Notes: a model not told the origin generated them from the sequence alone. 64,000 nt of DNA from Psococerastis gibbosa (GCA_963971405.1 OZ020490.1:33877464-33941463); one strand, 5' to 3'; counted from the first letter of the stretch, positions 20,878 to 32,250 are shown. Numbers and translations are program-made.

Positions 20878-21400
20878 TATGGAAAGCAGAAATTGAAATT
20901 GAAGCCACCCAGCTCGAAAAAGTGAACAATTCCAAATACTTAAGGTCCGCGCTAAAAATGGGAGGTGGGTGTGTAGAGAACGTGCGGAGTCGAACCTCGA
21001 TAGGCTGGCTGAATCTACAAGCAAGTGGTTAGCATTTGATATGGCTCAGAGTTCTAGGCCTTGAGAAAGGCGGAAGAATAAAGACTGCATGTGGCCCAGA
21101 TGCGGATGCTTCGACGGTCCCTGGGCTTCACACTACCTGATAAACGCCGGAACGTAGAAATGAGAGCTGTAATGAAGAACGCAAACGTAGTCAATAAAGC
21201 AAGGTAATCATGGTGGGGTCAAGTTGAGAAAAGGCGGTCAGATGAGCTTATAAGACGGGTAGAATATATCGAAGCCGAGGGAAAAAGAAGACGAGAGGCC
21301 CAGGCTGACGGTAGAAGCGAAAGCCCGCCAAGACATCAAAACTGTAAGAGCAACTGCAGTCGAAGCACAGAAGAGTGGAAAAGAACATGCCGTATCGCTG
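20878..21400 (+). pseudogene. RTE-like reverse transcriptase C-terminal region, decayed
   Basis: The first frame reads EKVNNSKYLRSALKMGGGC, then ENVRSRTSIGWLNL, resembling the thumb-region KYLGS...DGGC...DVRxRIxxGW series. After frameshifts the blocks HVAQMRMLRRSLGFTLPDK and SWWGQVEKR...LIRRVEYIEAEGKRRR follow, the RML/WxGHV/RRVEYxEAEGKRxRG order of RTE-like C-termini. At least two frameshifts and stops. Minus-strand frames here are shadows. Confidence 0.7.
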
Positions 21401-22540
21401 ACCCTTCTTAGGGATAAAAGCGAAGGGGAAAAAACCAAGGCATCCGCAGCACTTCTGAATCCTGGCGTTGGACTCGGCGCTTGACGTGAATCCAGTTCTC
21501 CTGGGTGATAGGCGAGATTTCAACCGCATGGCCTAGCAAGAGTCTCCGGCTTGCAATGAAAGACAAACCCAAATGATCAGCCGTTTCGCATCAGGTCAAA
21601 GGCAACGTTCTACGACAGCTGAGGCCGAGCATTGAGATTGTCATCCCGCAGTGAATTGTTTGAAGAATATTTTTCTCAGTATTACGGCTATATGGTCCGA
21701 GAATTTAATTACTTCTCATCCCACGTTGTTTTTAATTTTTTTCAAAAGATTCCCCTAACGGCAATACGCAAGTGATGTGACATCTAAAGTAAGCCGGTGC
21801 CACAATAACACCGCAACCGGCTTCTGAATGACTACCAAATAATTGCGTCTATTATTCTTTGGTGTCCGGTGAGGGCCCGAAAGCAAACGAATTGTATAAC
21901 CCTTGAAACCGAAAACCCCTCATCAGTGCAATTTGCCGAGAAAAAAGACAAAGAGGCACCAACGCAACGCGTGACATCTTCATTCAGAAACCCCCATCTA
22001 GCTGAAAGGAAACCACCCAAAAATGTACAATTTTGGAAGCACAACACCCCCCGGTACTGTCATAAAGGTTGGATGATATAACAAAGTTACATAATGCGGA
22101 GAAGTACCCCAAACTGAAGGGAACATCTGCGGAAAGATTGCCGAAAAGGGGTGACCACTCAAAGATTTAGCGGGAGTGGGAAAAGTTGTAGCAAGGGTTA
22201 GGGTGACTAAGGCAAAAGAGGGTTGCGCTTCATTTTGTGCCAAAAAGCCCCCTTTTCGCATGACTAAAAGCAACCCTCGCTATATTCGAGCTCAATGAGC
22301 ACGGCCAATCCTGAAACAGTCCTATGCAACTCTGATAACGGTTTCAAGTCCGCCATTTTGAATTGTGTTTATTTTCTCTAAATAATTTCTAAATTATGGC
22401 ACACCGGTGGCAGATGAATTAGTTCGTCAGAATTTAAGGATTTTCCATGGTTCTCAGGAAGATTTTAACGTTTAAGGTTATTTTTAAGGACTTTTTATGG
22501 ACCCAGGCTTACTTATAGTGGCCCATAGGTTCCTTGTCCG
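21400..22540. other. No gene recognised
   Basis: Several frames of 60-90 codons on both strands share no family pattern and lack ATG-led context. No terminal repeats found. Confidence 0.4.
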
Positions 22541-22548
22541 TTGCCAAC

Positions 22549-22749
22549 GAACCCATGGATTTCGGACATCATTTGCATTGTTTCCGTATGCATTTTGGCC
22601 ATTGGCAAACTGGTACCGGTATACGTTCTCGATGTCAACCTACACAAATTACAAGCGATAATGGACAAGCTGCGATAAGCTTACCTTTGACGCAATGATC
22701 GAAACAGGCCGACGAAAACATGACTTAACCAAGTACAGATACGAGTCAT
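22549..22749 (-). repeat. Repeat F copy, minus strand
   Basis: Reverse complement of the block at 760-925 and 23670-23860: TTTTGGCCATTGGCAAACTG, CTCGATGTCAAC and ACATGACTTAACCAAG. Confidence 0.6.
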
Positions 22750-22830
22750 GTTTCTCATAAACGATCGATCACAGAACTATCAAAATATCAGGACAAACAG
22801 AAAAAAATCTGAGCATTTTGATATATGTTA

Positions 22831-23044
22831 TGGCGGCTATTCCACCGATGTCGTTTTTCAATCTGAATGTGCATGACGTGGTAGCAGACATCATTAATAA
22901 GTCTCTACCATATTATAACTTAATTTATAATAGATAAGTATCTACATAATAGTCTCCTTAAGATATGGCAGAGACTTATTAATGATGTCTGCTACCACGT
23001 CATGCACATTCATAATGAAAAACGACGTCGGTGGAATAGCCGCC
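22831..23044. mobile_element. M2 palindromic MITE, TA-flanked
   Basis: A near-perfect hairpin of ~90-bp arms. The left end TGGCGGCTATTCCACCGA pairs with the right TCGGTGGAATAGCCGCC. Each arm carries GACGTGGTAGCAGACATC and CATTAATAAGTCTC. TA lies at 22829-22830 and 23045-23046. The loop near 22925-22955 is A/T-rich. The 74-codon frame crossing the right end is incidental. Confidence 0.82.
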
Positions 23045-23599
23045 TATGTAGTACCTCTTTCTAACAGAGATTGGCCGCAATTATGGAATTTGATTAATAC
23101 AAAAATCGATTGGTGTGATAGTCCTGAGGAAGGAGTTCAAGAACTTTGGCCAATTGGTGTTAATAAATGCCATCTCGTCGCTGATACTACAAAATGTCGC
23201 ATGTGACAAAAGTTTCTCTTCAGTAGCAAAAAAAAACTGTTTAACTTTTGTCTTATTTATTTATTGCTTCCTTCCTATTGGCTGTTGATAAGCGACCGCT
23301 TGCTACAAGATGTCTCGTGTGTTAACCTGTAACGCTGTAAATCGCATTTTTGGACATACGACATTTTGCAGTATCAGCGACGATATGTCATACTTCGAAA
23401 TATAGAGCAGACTTCCTACGATTTTAACGGCTACGAACGAAATTTCCCGAGAAAATTGAAAGTTGACAAAAAGCGCATAGTGGAGGTACTCCAATTTGCT
23501 TTTAATGTAATGCAGTTGCTAGTGGGATGTACCCTAGAATAATCAAAGGACTACTTGAGCCTGGGATTAATTTCAGAGGTGCATAAAAAAAGAATCGGT

Positions 23600-23860
23600 T
23601 CGAGTTCGCCAGAACATGCTTTCCGATTTATCAAATTAGTATAGGAACCGAAAAGACTCTTATACGTGTATTCATATGTACTTGGTTAAGTCATGCTTTC
23701 ACCTGTTTAATTGCGTCAATTGTCTCAGCTCTTCCACTATCACTTGTAGCCGGTGTTAGTTGACATCGAGAATGTGTACCCCTTCCAGTTTGCCAACGGC
23801 CAAAAATTCATACAGAAACAACACAAATAAAAACCGAATTCCATGCGGGGTCGTATAATT
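23600..23860 (+). repeat. R1 left-end remnant joined to repeat F
   Basis: GAACATGCTTTCCGATTTAT and ATTAGTATAGGAACCGAAA match the left end of R1. At about 23670 the sequence passes into repeat F (TCATGCTTTCACCTGTTT, ACATCGAGAATGTG, CAGTTTGCCAACGGCC). Confidence 0.55.
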
Positions 23861-24560
23861 AGGCCTATATCCATAAAAAGTAGTTCAGGACATTATTACT
23901 ATACTATACTAGAGGTACCGAAAAATTCCTGGGTACGGTTTTGATAAGTAACTACCTAAAACAATGTAGTCAAATAAGAAATACAGTATGTACGTAGCCC
24001 TGTAAAGTGTATGTAGAGAGATACCATTAAGAAGTACTGCCCACTGAGTTACGTCTTTGTGGGCAAAAAGACGTTTAGCTCATTAGAAAAAGATTAAGGA
24101 AGAGACACCCTACTGCCAAAATCCATCACCTGGGCTCAATTACCAGTTTTAAAACGTCGGGGGGTAGTTTCGGGAATTTTTTTAAGGGCAATTTTCAATT
24201 ATAGCAAAGACACCCATAGATGATATGACACCTAAAGATGACAGTTACTAAATACCGTCTTAACACCACAAGTTAATTAATCTACCCTTATAAAAGCGGG
24301 TTCGTTTATTAAATTAGACATAGAAATAGTTTAAAAATCTAGACTCGAAATACCTATGAATATCACAATCCCACTTTTCAATTTTCCATATAATTTTCTA
24401 GAAAAAAAAGAAGAAATGGGCAAAAACTAAGCATTTATAGATGAAGGTCATATGACCAATTCGCCAAGGTCCGAGTGGAGTTGCACGCAAGACTTGTCAC
24501 ATTAGCAAACCTTTTGTTTTCAGTCTTCTTCAGAAAAAAGCCCAGTGGGACACCAGCCAA

Positions 24561-24971
24561 ATGGATGAACAGGTACATCCTGTAAATTGCAGCCACTACA
24601 CAGCTAAATTCAACTTTCAACAGTGTCATCTTAGGATATATGCATCACCGATGCAGCCCTATACCCTTGTGGTCTGTGGGCTTGAAGTTGAAATGAAGAT
24701 TTTCGAGTCGGATAAAAGACACCGATATGTCCTGGTGAGGGAGAACGCAGGTGTGGCCAAAAAAATGGCAGTGTATAAGTTGGGACATTACTGTGGTGCT
24801 AACACGGAGTTAATTGTATTTTGTCCCTGGTTTTACCAACTTGGATTAATATATTTTGGTTTCTATACTCCAGCCTACATCAAAAATACTGGGAATGTCA
24901 GTTGTATTTGCACTGTGTTCAAGGTGTATTTAAAACTAAAGAAACTTATGATCCATACTTGTTATTACTAA
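24561..24971 (+). other. Unrecognised 136-codon open frame
   Basis: The ORF begins with an ATG and the first ~90 codons have a mixed, protein-like composition (EVEMKIFESDKRHRYVLVR, then KKMAVYKLGHYCGAN). The last third runs into the left arm of the 24852-25498 palindrome, so the C-terminus cannot be original. I recognise no family. A fragment of an unknown TE protein, an exon or chance are all possible. Confidence 0.25.
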
Positions 24972-25498
24972 ATAAAATTGTGGGATATAGAATTTAGAGT
25001 TTTATTTTAATTTTTGTGATGTTGTTTAATTGAATAACATTTTTTTCTTTCTTTCTTTTTAAGCGTTGACCCGCGATATATATATAAATCAAATAGTGGC
25101 CATTCGTAGTTATGTATATAACCACAATTTTTTTGAATTTTGTTATTTTAATTTAATTTTTTCCTGTGGTTAATAATGTAAAGAAAACAATTTTAAAAAG
25201 CAGTTTCCATTGTAAAATTTTCTTGTTTACATTTTTAATCCTAAGTTAAAAGTAAAAATAATCGCCATAGAAGGCTCGCGGGTCAACGCTTAAAAAGAAA
25301 GAAAGAGAAAATGTTATTCGATTCAACATCATAAAAATAAAACTCTAAATTCTATATCCCACAATTTAGTAATAACAAGTATGGATCATTAGTTTCTTTA
25401 GTTTTAAATACACCTTGAACACAGTGCAAATACAACTGACATTCCCAGTATTTTTGATCGAGTAAGGGGCCTGTAGGCTGGAGTATAGAAACCAAAAT
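24852..25498. repeat. Large palindrome, ~225-bp arms with ~200-bp spacer
   Basis: Left arm 24852-25076 pairs with right arm 25277-25498 with few differences. The right arm has ~15 extra bases (near 25460-25475). The arms end inward in AAGCGTTGACCCGCGA and its inverse. The spacer contains part of the M3 repeat (CGCCATAGAAGG and TTGTTTACATTTTTAATCC). A further single copy of the outer arm lies at 26935-27025. Either a long-TIR transposon or an inverted duplication. Confidence 0.75.
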
Positions 25499-25590
25499 GG
25501 CTTAGTTGAAATATATATTATTTAGCTCAACCTAAAAGCATATGAGAAGTCTTCAAAAAACCAAGGTCAAGTAGTCTTTTTGGACCCTAA

Positions 25591-26139
25591 CCTTGGTCAG
25601 GTATAAAGAAACCTTTCAAAGGAAAGAAATACCGGCAATACCAATTCACCCCCAACAAGGCAGCTGCGTTTAAAAATTGCAAAAAATCGCAAGAACATTT
25701 TGAAAAGGGTCAACCTGGACTGTCGGACATCCTTTGTACCCAAATAGACCATCTGCCCGGTACGAGTGTAAAAGGTTTTAAGTAAATTTGAAATATAAGT
25801 CACTTGTAGCCTTTTTATTTGAAGCTCAAAACGAACCCTAACACTGGTTACAAAGAAGGTTTTTTGGAAATCGAGGGGCTACGCCTTTATCTTGTGGAAA
25901 AAGGATTCATGATGCCAATTTCGGTCCCATGGGATCAGATTTATGAAAATGTATTGAGATTGAAGGGAACATTGGGGTGGACTATGGATAAAGGGTGTAG
26001 TATTGCAAATTTTTCATTTGATCTAATCATTCTGATTTTATATATTATTTTGTATATTATTTATATTTTTATAACAAATATAAGCAGACATGTTGGTATT
26101 TACATGGAAGTATTGGAGTATTATTTTTTAATATTTTAA
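25591..26139 (+). other. Unrecognised coding-like segment in one reading frame
   Basis: Codons 25591-25785 are open (KKPFKGKKYRQYQFTPNKAA, later QEHFEKGQPGLSDIL, ending in stop). After two stops the same frame reopens at 25819 (GYKEGFLEIEGLRLYLVEKG, then VPWDQIYENVLRLKGTLGW). Composition is protein-like, rich in K, G, F, Y and L, up to about 26010 and then becomes A/T-rich junk. No known domain is visible. No splice sites clearly bridge the stops. This could be a decayed ORF of an unidentified element or a host pseudogene. Confidence 0.35.
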
Positions 26140-26159
26140 TTTCATTTTGTTCAAATTTA

Positions 26160-26545
26160 GAGGATGATATGTCACGTAGACAATTGGCACCCCAAAATTT
26201 AATACTTTTCATTTTTTATTTAATTACCTCAGCAAGTTCTTAACAGTTTGGCTCATCTGAGTTGTAAAAGACTACTTCGTGCATCATATAATCGGGTATT
26301 TATACTTTTCAGTTTTGTAGCTCTCCCAAAAATCCCAGAATGCGCGTAATTTTAGTCCGTTCTGGTAGTTATGAAATAACTAAGGTACCAAAAATTTAAT
26401 ATTTCCTATTACATGATGCATGAAGCAGTCTTCTACACCTTCCATGAGGCAAATTTTTAATGACTTGCTTTGTTAATGAAATAAAAAAAACAAAAAGTAA
26501 AAACAACACATTTTGGGGTGCTCGTTGTCTACGTAGTAAATCCTC
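26160..26545. mobile_element. M1b palindromic MITE, complete
   Basis: Left CACGTAGACAATTGGCACCC and right GGGTGCTCGTTGTCTACGTA are inverse of each other. Arms share GCATCATATAATCGGG-like and ACTAAGGTACCAAAAATTTA blocks. TTAA follows the right end (26546-26549). The left flank has TTA, one base short. Partial M1b copies: 16290-17925 and 35195-35606. Confidence 0.72.
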
Positions 26546-26568
26546 TTAAATAGGCCGGACTGGCATTA

Positions 26569-26882
26569 TAGGGTTGCCAGATTAGAAAACTACAATATCT
26601 GGACAAAGTTACAAAATATCGCGATTTAGTGAATTCTGTCGGGACAAATAACAAAAAAAACTGCCAAAAAAGACCGGCGATAGCTATCCAGCCATCGATG
26701 GATGTAAAAAGCACAGCTCCCTTCGTTGTGGAGTAGAGATTGTTGAAGGAGGAAGGAGACCTACTGTATATCCGGTGATTTTCGAAGCCGTTTGTTGGGA
26801 CTTTTTCAGTTTTTTTGGGATGTCGGGACGCCAGTGACAAGTCGGGACTGTCCCGACGTAACCCGACCATGTGGTGACCCTA
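26569..26882. mobile_element. hAT-like element, AGGGTTGCC ends, TSD not found
   Basis: Left TAGGGTTGCCAGATTAG, right inverted GGTGACCCTA. The interior has GTCGGGAC words (26820-26860), inverse of TGTCGGGACA-like words near the left. Flanking octamers do not match, so the boundaries or the type are uncertain. Confidence 0.45.
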
Positions 26883-27039
26883 TCTTACAGATTATTATTC
26901 CATATAATAAATAACATATATTTGAAGTAAGCCATTTTGGTTTCAATACTCCAGCCTACAGGCCTCTTACCCGATCAAAAATACTGGGAATGTCAATTGA
27001 ATTTGCACTGTGTTCAAGGTGTAGCGTCTCGTACCTGTT

Positions 27040-28010
27040 CCGTATTTGACTTGTATTATTGCAAATAATTGCAGTTTTACCTATTTCTGGCGCTTTACTG
27101 TCAAATTAAGTGTTGAGCTTCTGACTAAAGTGCATTTCATTACAAAAGTTGCAGGTTTTTCTTCCCTGTAGGCCACGTAAAAATGTTCTAAAAGATATGT
27201 TTTTAATTGCTTCATGCACAAATTTTAGACCTAATTTAATTGTAATTTTTGGTTTAGTCAATAGTGTAAGCATGTCTACGCGTATACTATACCCTTCTAT
27301 CGATTTTTACTATACCACTGCGGTTTAAAACATATATTACCAACCCTCTGCAAAGACATTTCCAGGCCAGTCACGTGACCCCCTCCAGTTTGGCCTTAAG
27401 ATTAAAAATGTAGACAAGAAAATTTTACAACGGAAACTGCTATTCAAAATTGTTTTCTTTACATTATTAACCACAGGAAAAAAGTAAATTAAAATAACAG
27501 AAAATACAAAAAAAATTGTGTTTGTATACATAACAACGACTGGCCATTATTTGGTTTATACGTTCATTGCGCCGAAGTAAAGAATTTTTCAAGGTTCCCA
27601 ACAGTGAGGTCGCGCGTGCAAATTCTACGGGACTAAGACAGCCTAACAAAGCCTAATCTTTCTATAACCTAATGTATATGTTCTCGTGAAAATTTGATAA
27701 TAGCTGTAGAGTCGTAGTGCTCTATAATAGTGGTTCCCAGACTGTGGTCTATGGGTATATAACAGGTGGTCCACGGACCAAAGTAAGAAATAAGACAATA
27801 AAACAGCTGAGTTATTGGGAATTTGATGTAAAATACAGTAAGTCTTGGCATTGAATTATAAAATCCAACCGATAGCAGTCTTAAACATTTAATCAAATAT
27901 TTGCACGTACCCTAATTGTACGCACAAACTACTTGATCTTGGCCCTGGAATTTGATGATTTTCCGCTCACAGCCATGGTAGTCCACGGAGAATCATAAAA
28001 TAAATTTATT
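27040..28010. other. No gene; partial repeats only
   Basis: 27365-27540 is the inverse of the 25080-25260 spacer (CACAGGAAAAAAGTAAATT, AACAACGACTGGCCATTAT). The rest shows no frame or terminal repeat I can name. Confidence 0.45.
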
Positions 28011-28031
28011 GGTCCAAGGACAAAAAAATTT

Positions 28032-28215
28032 TGTGACGGAGCCAGCCCATTTTTTTTTTTTTGAGGGGGGGGGGGGGGTAGTTGTGGGTCAAAATAGAAA
28101 AAAAACATATGTGGGATCGATTAAATCAGAGCGTAATAAATCAATTTACAATAGATTTACTAAATTGGGGGGGGGGGGCAGCTACCCCCTACCCCCCCCC
28201 CCCTGGAAGAAAATT
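28032..28215. mobile_element. hAT-type MITE, CAGGGACGGATCC family, decayed ends
   Basis: Keeps ACGGAGCCAGCCC, a T run, G runs and GTAGTTGTGGGTCAAAATAG as in 8485 and 32089, then GCAGCTACCCCC and a C run. The right tip is replaced (CCCTGGAAGAAAA), so no TSD can be scored. Confidence 0.6.
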
Positions 28216-28316
28216 ATTTGGTTTTCGTCTTCAAATTGAACACATCATATTATATCAATTGTAAAGAAAATATATTTATCCATCAATCTGTTTATAGCTG
28301 CCTATTTAATTAAATA

Positions 28317-28455
28317 GGGACTTTTTATTGTTTCTATTACAAAGCCAACCTAGCGGAGTTAGGGCTATAAAGCCTCTTACACTCAACTAGGAAGGCCCGG
28401 GACCGGCCGCTTTACATGCCTTCCGAAGCATGGCCAGAAAATGTAGCCAGTGTTT
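28317..28455 (-). repeat. SINE-A copy, minus strand, 5'-truncated
   Basis: 3' body AAGCCAACCTAGCGGAGTTA through GGCCAGAAAATGTAGCCAGTG, then abrupt A/T-rich sequence. The tRNA-like head is missing. Confidence 0.75.
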
Positions 28456-28692
28456 TTTAATTATATATTATATTAATAATTATAATAAATATAATATAAT
28501 TATGAATTATTGTAATTATTACACCAACACACAATACAAATAAACAGCTAATCATAAATAAACAATGGTGTATTTTTTTTAATTTGTAAATAACCACCCC
28601 AAATTAAAATTTATTGTACCCAGCCCTGCGCAGTGCAGCCCGAAATCCTGTCCCCAGTCACTGTAAGACAGAGACAGATTTCGTACTTCCTA

Positions 28693-28900
28693 TGTAATGT
28701 AATGTTTTTTTTTCTTTTAAAAAAAAGGTTAATCGCATACAAACAATTTAATGAATGTATCCGATTGACCTCTTCAGTCGCCTCTGTAGGTTAGTACCCG
28801 TGTTGAGTTACGACACGTCTCCGATCGCATGGCGTGTAAAGACTCACACAAGTGCAAGCACGTTACCACCTGGCCATCGAAGTCGATTGTAATGTAATGT
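28693..28900 (-). repeat. SINE-C copy with 13-bp TSD
   Basis: The element 28706-28887 is flanked by TGTAATGTAATGT at 28693-28705 and 28888-28900. The target is itself repetitive, so the length is a minimum estimate. On the minus strand the head reads TGGCCAGGTGGTAACG, close to a Pol III A box. The tail is A-rich. No clear B box. Related copies: 18960-19145 and 41315-41510. Confidence 0.72.
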
Positions 28901-28976
28901 AATGTAACCGATGGGTTGGGAAAAAGAGCCCGCCAATCCTAATGAAATTCAAAATATAGGTTTACATTCACATATA

Positions 28977-29185
28977 TTGACTTTTTGTTCAATTACTAAG
29001 TCAACCTAGTGGAGTTAGGGTTATAAAGCCCTCTCTTACACACAACTAGGAAGACCCGGGACCGCCTGCTTTACATGTCCTCCAAAGCATGGCCAGAAAA
29101 TTTAGTAAATGTGGGACTCGAACCAACAAACTTTCGGGTGAAAGGTGAGTCTGTACCACTACTTTACGTCTCTACGCTTCCTTTT
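28977..29185 (-). repeat. SINE-A copy, minus strand, near full length
   Basis: Inverse B box GGACTCGAACC at 29114-29124. The anticodon arm CTTTCACCCGAAAG is intact on the minus strand apart from the loop edge, and the A-box region follows to 29180. Confidence 0.83.
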
Positions 29186-29669
29186 TAAATTTCATAAAAA
29201 AACGTATTTAAATGATACGACCCTTTAACGAAATTAACATCAGGATTTTTGGATCGTTTATCGTTAATTACTCTGTAGAGGAAAAAAAACACAATGTTAG
29301 ATTATGGCTGAAGGATGAGGATGAAGTAGGTAGTTAAGAAATTCTAGCTAATGAGTCATGAAGTAGTAGGGGAAGAGAAAACAGAATGGTATTGGGTGAA
29401 ATTGGGCGTTATAAAAGACAGCAAGAATAATGTAATGTTGTGACCCAACTTGGCTTCAACGCAGTTAAATACATAGATACTCGCACTATGTGGCTTATTA
29501 AGTGTTCCCATTGAAGAAGACAGCCATTACAGGCCCCGAGCCGGCAAGCCCATGGGTTCCGAAGCCTTATCCAAAGACTGCCTATTTTAGTCTTTAGATG
29601 CCAATTGCTTTCAGCCGTGATTAACACTATAAGGCACATGCAGCTTCTTCCTTTTTAAATGCCTCTTTT

Positions 29670-29935
29670 ACCATTATGGTAATTGATGTCATGATGATTA
29701 TACTAGGGAATTGTAATGCTGTGGTTTCCCGTTGCCTTCTGCATACGTATTACTAAGCCAACCTAGTGGAGTTAGGGCTAAAAAGCCCTCTCTAACACTC
29801 AACTAGGTAGGCCCGGGACCGCCTGCTTTACATGCCCTCCGAAGCATGTCCACAAAATTTAGGAAGTGTAGGACTCGAACCATCAACGTTGCGGGTGAAA
29901 GTCGGAGTCTGTACCACTACTCTACATGTCCTGAT
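29670..29935 (-). repeat. Repeat D fragment next to a SINE-A copy
   Basis: 29675-29745 is the inverse of D (ACTAGGGAATTGTAATG, CCGTTGCCTTCTGCAT). SINE-A follows at 29750-29935 with its inverse B box at 29871-29881 and an A-box end CCACTACTCTACATGTCC. Confidence 0.75.
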
Positions 29936-30499
29936 CATTCACGGTTGATTATTTTCCCTAATTTTATTGATCGTATAGTTTTTTTCCTACTTACCAATAA
30001 CATCATCATCATTAAGTACTGTTTATACTATTACGATGCAGTAATTAACTTACCTAAAACAAAAACAATAAGGTCAACAAATAGTAAAGAACCGGTACGA
30101 GTGAACCCGTACATGCCTAACCGTATATTATGGTCGTCTAGATTTTCCCTACCCTCAAGTACTGAATTGATCGGTGGAATAGGCTAGCATGGGCAGACTA
30201 ACATAAAACTACAGAATGATAATGGCAATGAATAAAATGCATTGGGGCTTGGATTATCCATAGTATTTTCAAAAAATTGTATTCTTCTTTTTAAAAAAAA
30301 ACTAAGCATGGGAAAGCTAACTTTTAGATACTAGAATTACTACCTAAACATACCTCAAGTTATAAAGCATCGAGAAAAAGGTTTCTTGGCTATGCTATTA
30401 AGAGGAGAGGGTGTGACCTACTGGGACTATTTCAAATTGATAGAAATGTATGTAAGTTTAATAAATATCGTTGAAGCCGTTCTTTTTGATTGAGTTTGC

Positions 30500-30900
30500 C
30501 CAAAATAGAAACAGATAGAACTGTTACAAGTGAACTCGTACATGCAAGGTCTTAGCAAAGGGGGGGGGGGGTTCAGTAGAGTTCAAACCCCCCCCCCCCC
30601 CCCCCCGAAATGAAATGGCTTGATATTAGATAGAATCAGATTTTGAGAGGAAAAATAAAAACCACTATGTAATACCCAATGAAATTTCTAAGCCCCCCCC
30701 CTCCCCGAAAAAAAAAATCCTGGCTATGGCCTTGCGTACATGCTTTCCTATTATCAATATTAGTATAGGTATCGAGACAAATAATATGGTAAATAATTTT
30801 CCCAGGGTTAAATTTTCTGTTGCCTTGACTGTCCCTATCCCAAAGTTGGGAAGTTAGGAAGGTTCCTTAGAAAAATTATTTTTTATTAATTTTTCATGAA
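30500..30900 (+). repeat. R1 left-end remnant, split by a hAT MITE
   Basis: AACTCGTACATG (to 30544) and GCTTTCCTATTATC (from 30743) join across the MITE at 30545-30734 into the R1 left end seen at 63040-63090 and 35149. R1-like AATAATTTTCCCAGGGTTAA follows, then divergence. Confidence 0.6.
30545..30734. mobile_element. hAT-type MITE, CAAGGCCATAGC family, perfect 8-bp TSD
   Basis: TIR CAAGGTCTTAGC, right inverse GCTATGGCCTTG. CGTACATG occurs at 30537-30544 and 30735-30742 exactly. Internal G and C runs follow the TIRs. A broken left end of the same family is at 32889 (CAAGGCCGTAGCC). Confidence 0.9.
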
Positions 30901-31707
30901 AATGCGTAAAAAACACTTTTTTGGTTCCTGTCATCTCAAAACGTGCAAATCTTTTGATACCGGAACCGAAAATTTTGACCACAAAGCAGTTCCTTTTACT
31001 AACGTATATAAAAAGGAAGTCAAAAATTGGACATGGAAAAAATTTTGTGAACATACTTTAGGTATATGTCATTTCATTAAAATAGTTTAACCACAAGCCG
31101 CCATTTCGAAAAAAAAAAACGGTTATTGTGTTTCTAAGGTTGGAAATTTTCAAATCCAAAATTTCATCAGAAATATTTCCTTACACTAACGCTAGCATAG
31201 GCTTGGAAAGCACTTTCACATTTTTCTTTGTCCAGTAACTACGGATAGGGTACATTATAATATAGGGAAAAAATATTCGTAATTAAATTATCATGCTCAT
31301 GCTTTCACTTGTCGAGCTATCTTTGAGCAAGGGCAAAATATGATTTACCATTATAGAATACCCACTCTAGCTCCTGGGCAAATGAAATAAAATAAATATA
31401 ACGGCTAATTATTAGTCTGTATTTGAAATTAAGTATTTTTTATAATAATAATAATAATAAAGTTATGGTTGTAGTAGGCATTGGCGTCATGTCAAATTAG
31501 GCTAGTGACACGCGCGTACCAATGCTGATCACACAATCTTGAACCTTTGGCCTCTAAAAAGTAATTTATACGGTTTTCTATGTAGCCCAGAAAACAGAGG
31601 CGCGTGCCGTAATTCAGCTGCTCAAAGTGCATTTAAGCCTAAATTAAGGGGATATCCATAGACTGATCTAATAGTTTTTTTTTCTTAAATAAAACAAGTA
31701 ATGAAGA

Positions 31708-32061
31708 ATCGTCAAAATCAGGTAGTTCTGTCTCTGTGCTATAGGGCCTCAGTGACAGTGTGGTAAGCTTTCTCGAAAAGATGGTCTGTAAGCAATTTAG
31801 GGAAGTTTGTAACATTTCTCGCCGCTCTCAGTTCATTGGGGAGTTTTTAAGGTAGGCGAAACCTTGTAGTATAGGAACCAGTCGTTCAAACTTGGCTTTG
31901 CGTGGTGCTGGCCTTTCCAAATCTCCCCTTCGCCTCGTGTTGTAGGTGTGGGTTACCCCATTTTGTTTAAATTTCTCCCACACCTCAGATTTGTTGGAGG
32001 GGGGAGTGTAAAAAAGGAACTTGTTTTGTATTATTTGGTATATTTGGTCAAAAAGGATCAT
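31708..32061 (-). pseudogene. Non-LTR retrotransposon C-terminal fragment, family E
   Basis: The minus-strand frame from 32061 reads EVWEKFKQNG...YNTRRRGDLERPAPRKAK, then LVPILQGFAYL, and breaks. The downstream C-terminal words (PKLL, HLFEKAYHTVTEAL) are present in another frame. YNTR(x)xxDLxxP followed by LP and FRKLL is a common C-terminal signature of animal non-LTR reverse transcriptases. The same family is at 12113-12288 (minus) and 56120-56372 (plus). Confidence 0.7.
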
Positions 32062-32088
32062 GGGTCAATTGTAAGAGTGGGCCAAAAG

Positions 32089-32250
32089 CAGGGACGGATC
32101 CAACCCATTTTGGGGGGAGGGGGTAGTTGTGGGTCAAAATAGGAAAAACATATGTAGTATCAATTAAACGAGAGCGTAATAACTTAAACTACAATAGGTT
32201 TACTAAATTTTGGGGGACAGCTACCCCCCCCCCCCCTGTATCCATCCATG
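32089..32250. mobile_element. hAT-type MITE, CAGGGACGGATCC family
   Basis: Ends CAGGGACGGATCCAACCC and inverse GTATCCATCCATG, G and C runs, and flanks GCCAAAAG/GCGGAGAG (5 of 8). Interior words GTAGTTGTGGGTCAAAATAG and TTTACTAAATTT are shared with 8485. Confidence 0.74.

Noticed and set aside
26569..26882. Firm hAT call with TSD
   Set aside because: Inverted ends are visible but the flanking octamers do not match, so it is listed only as hAT-like.
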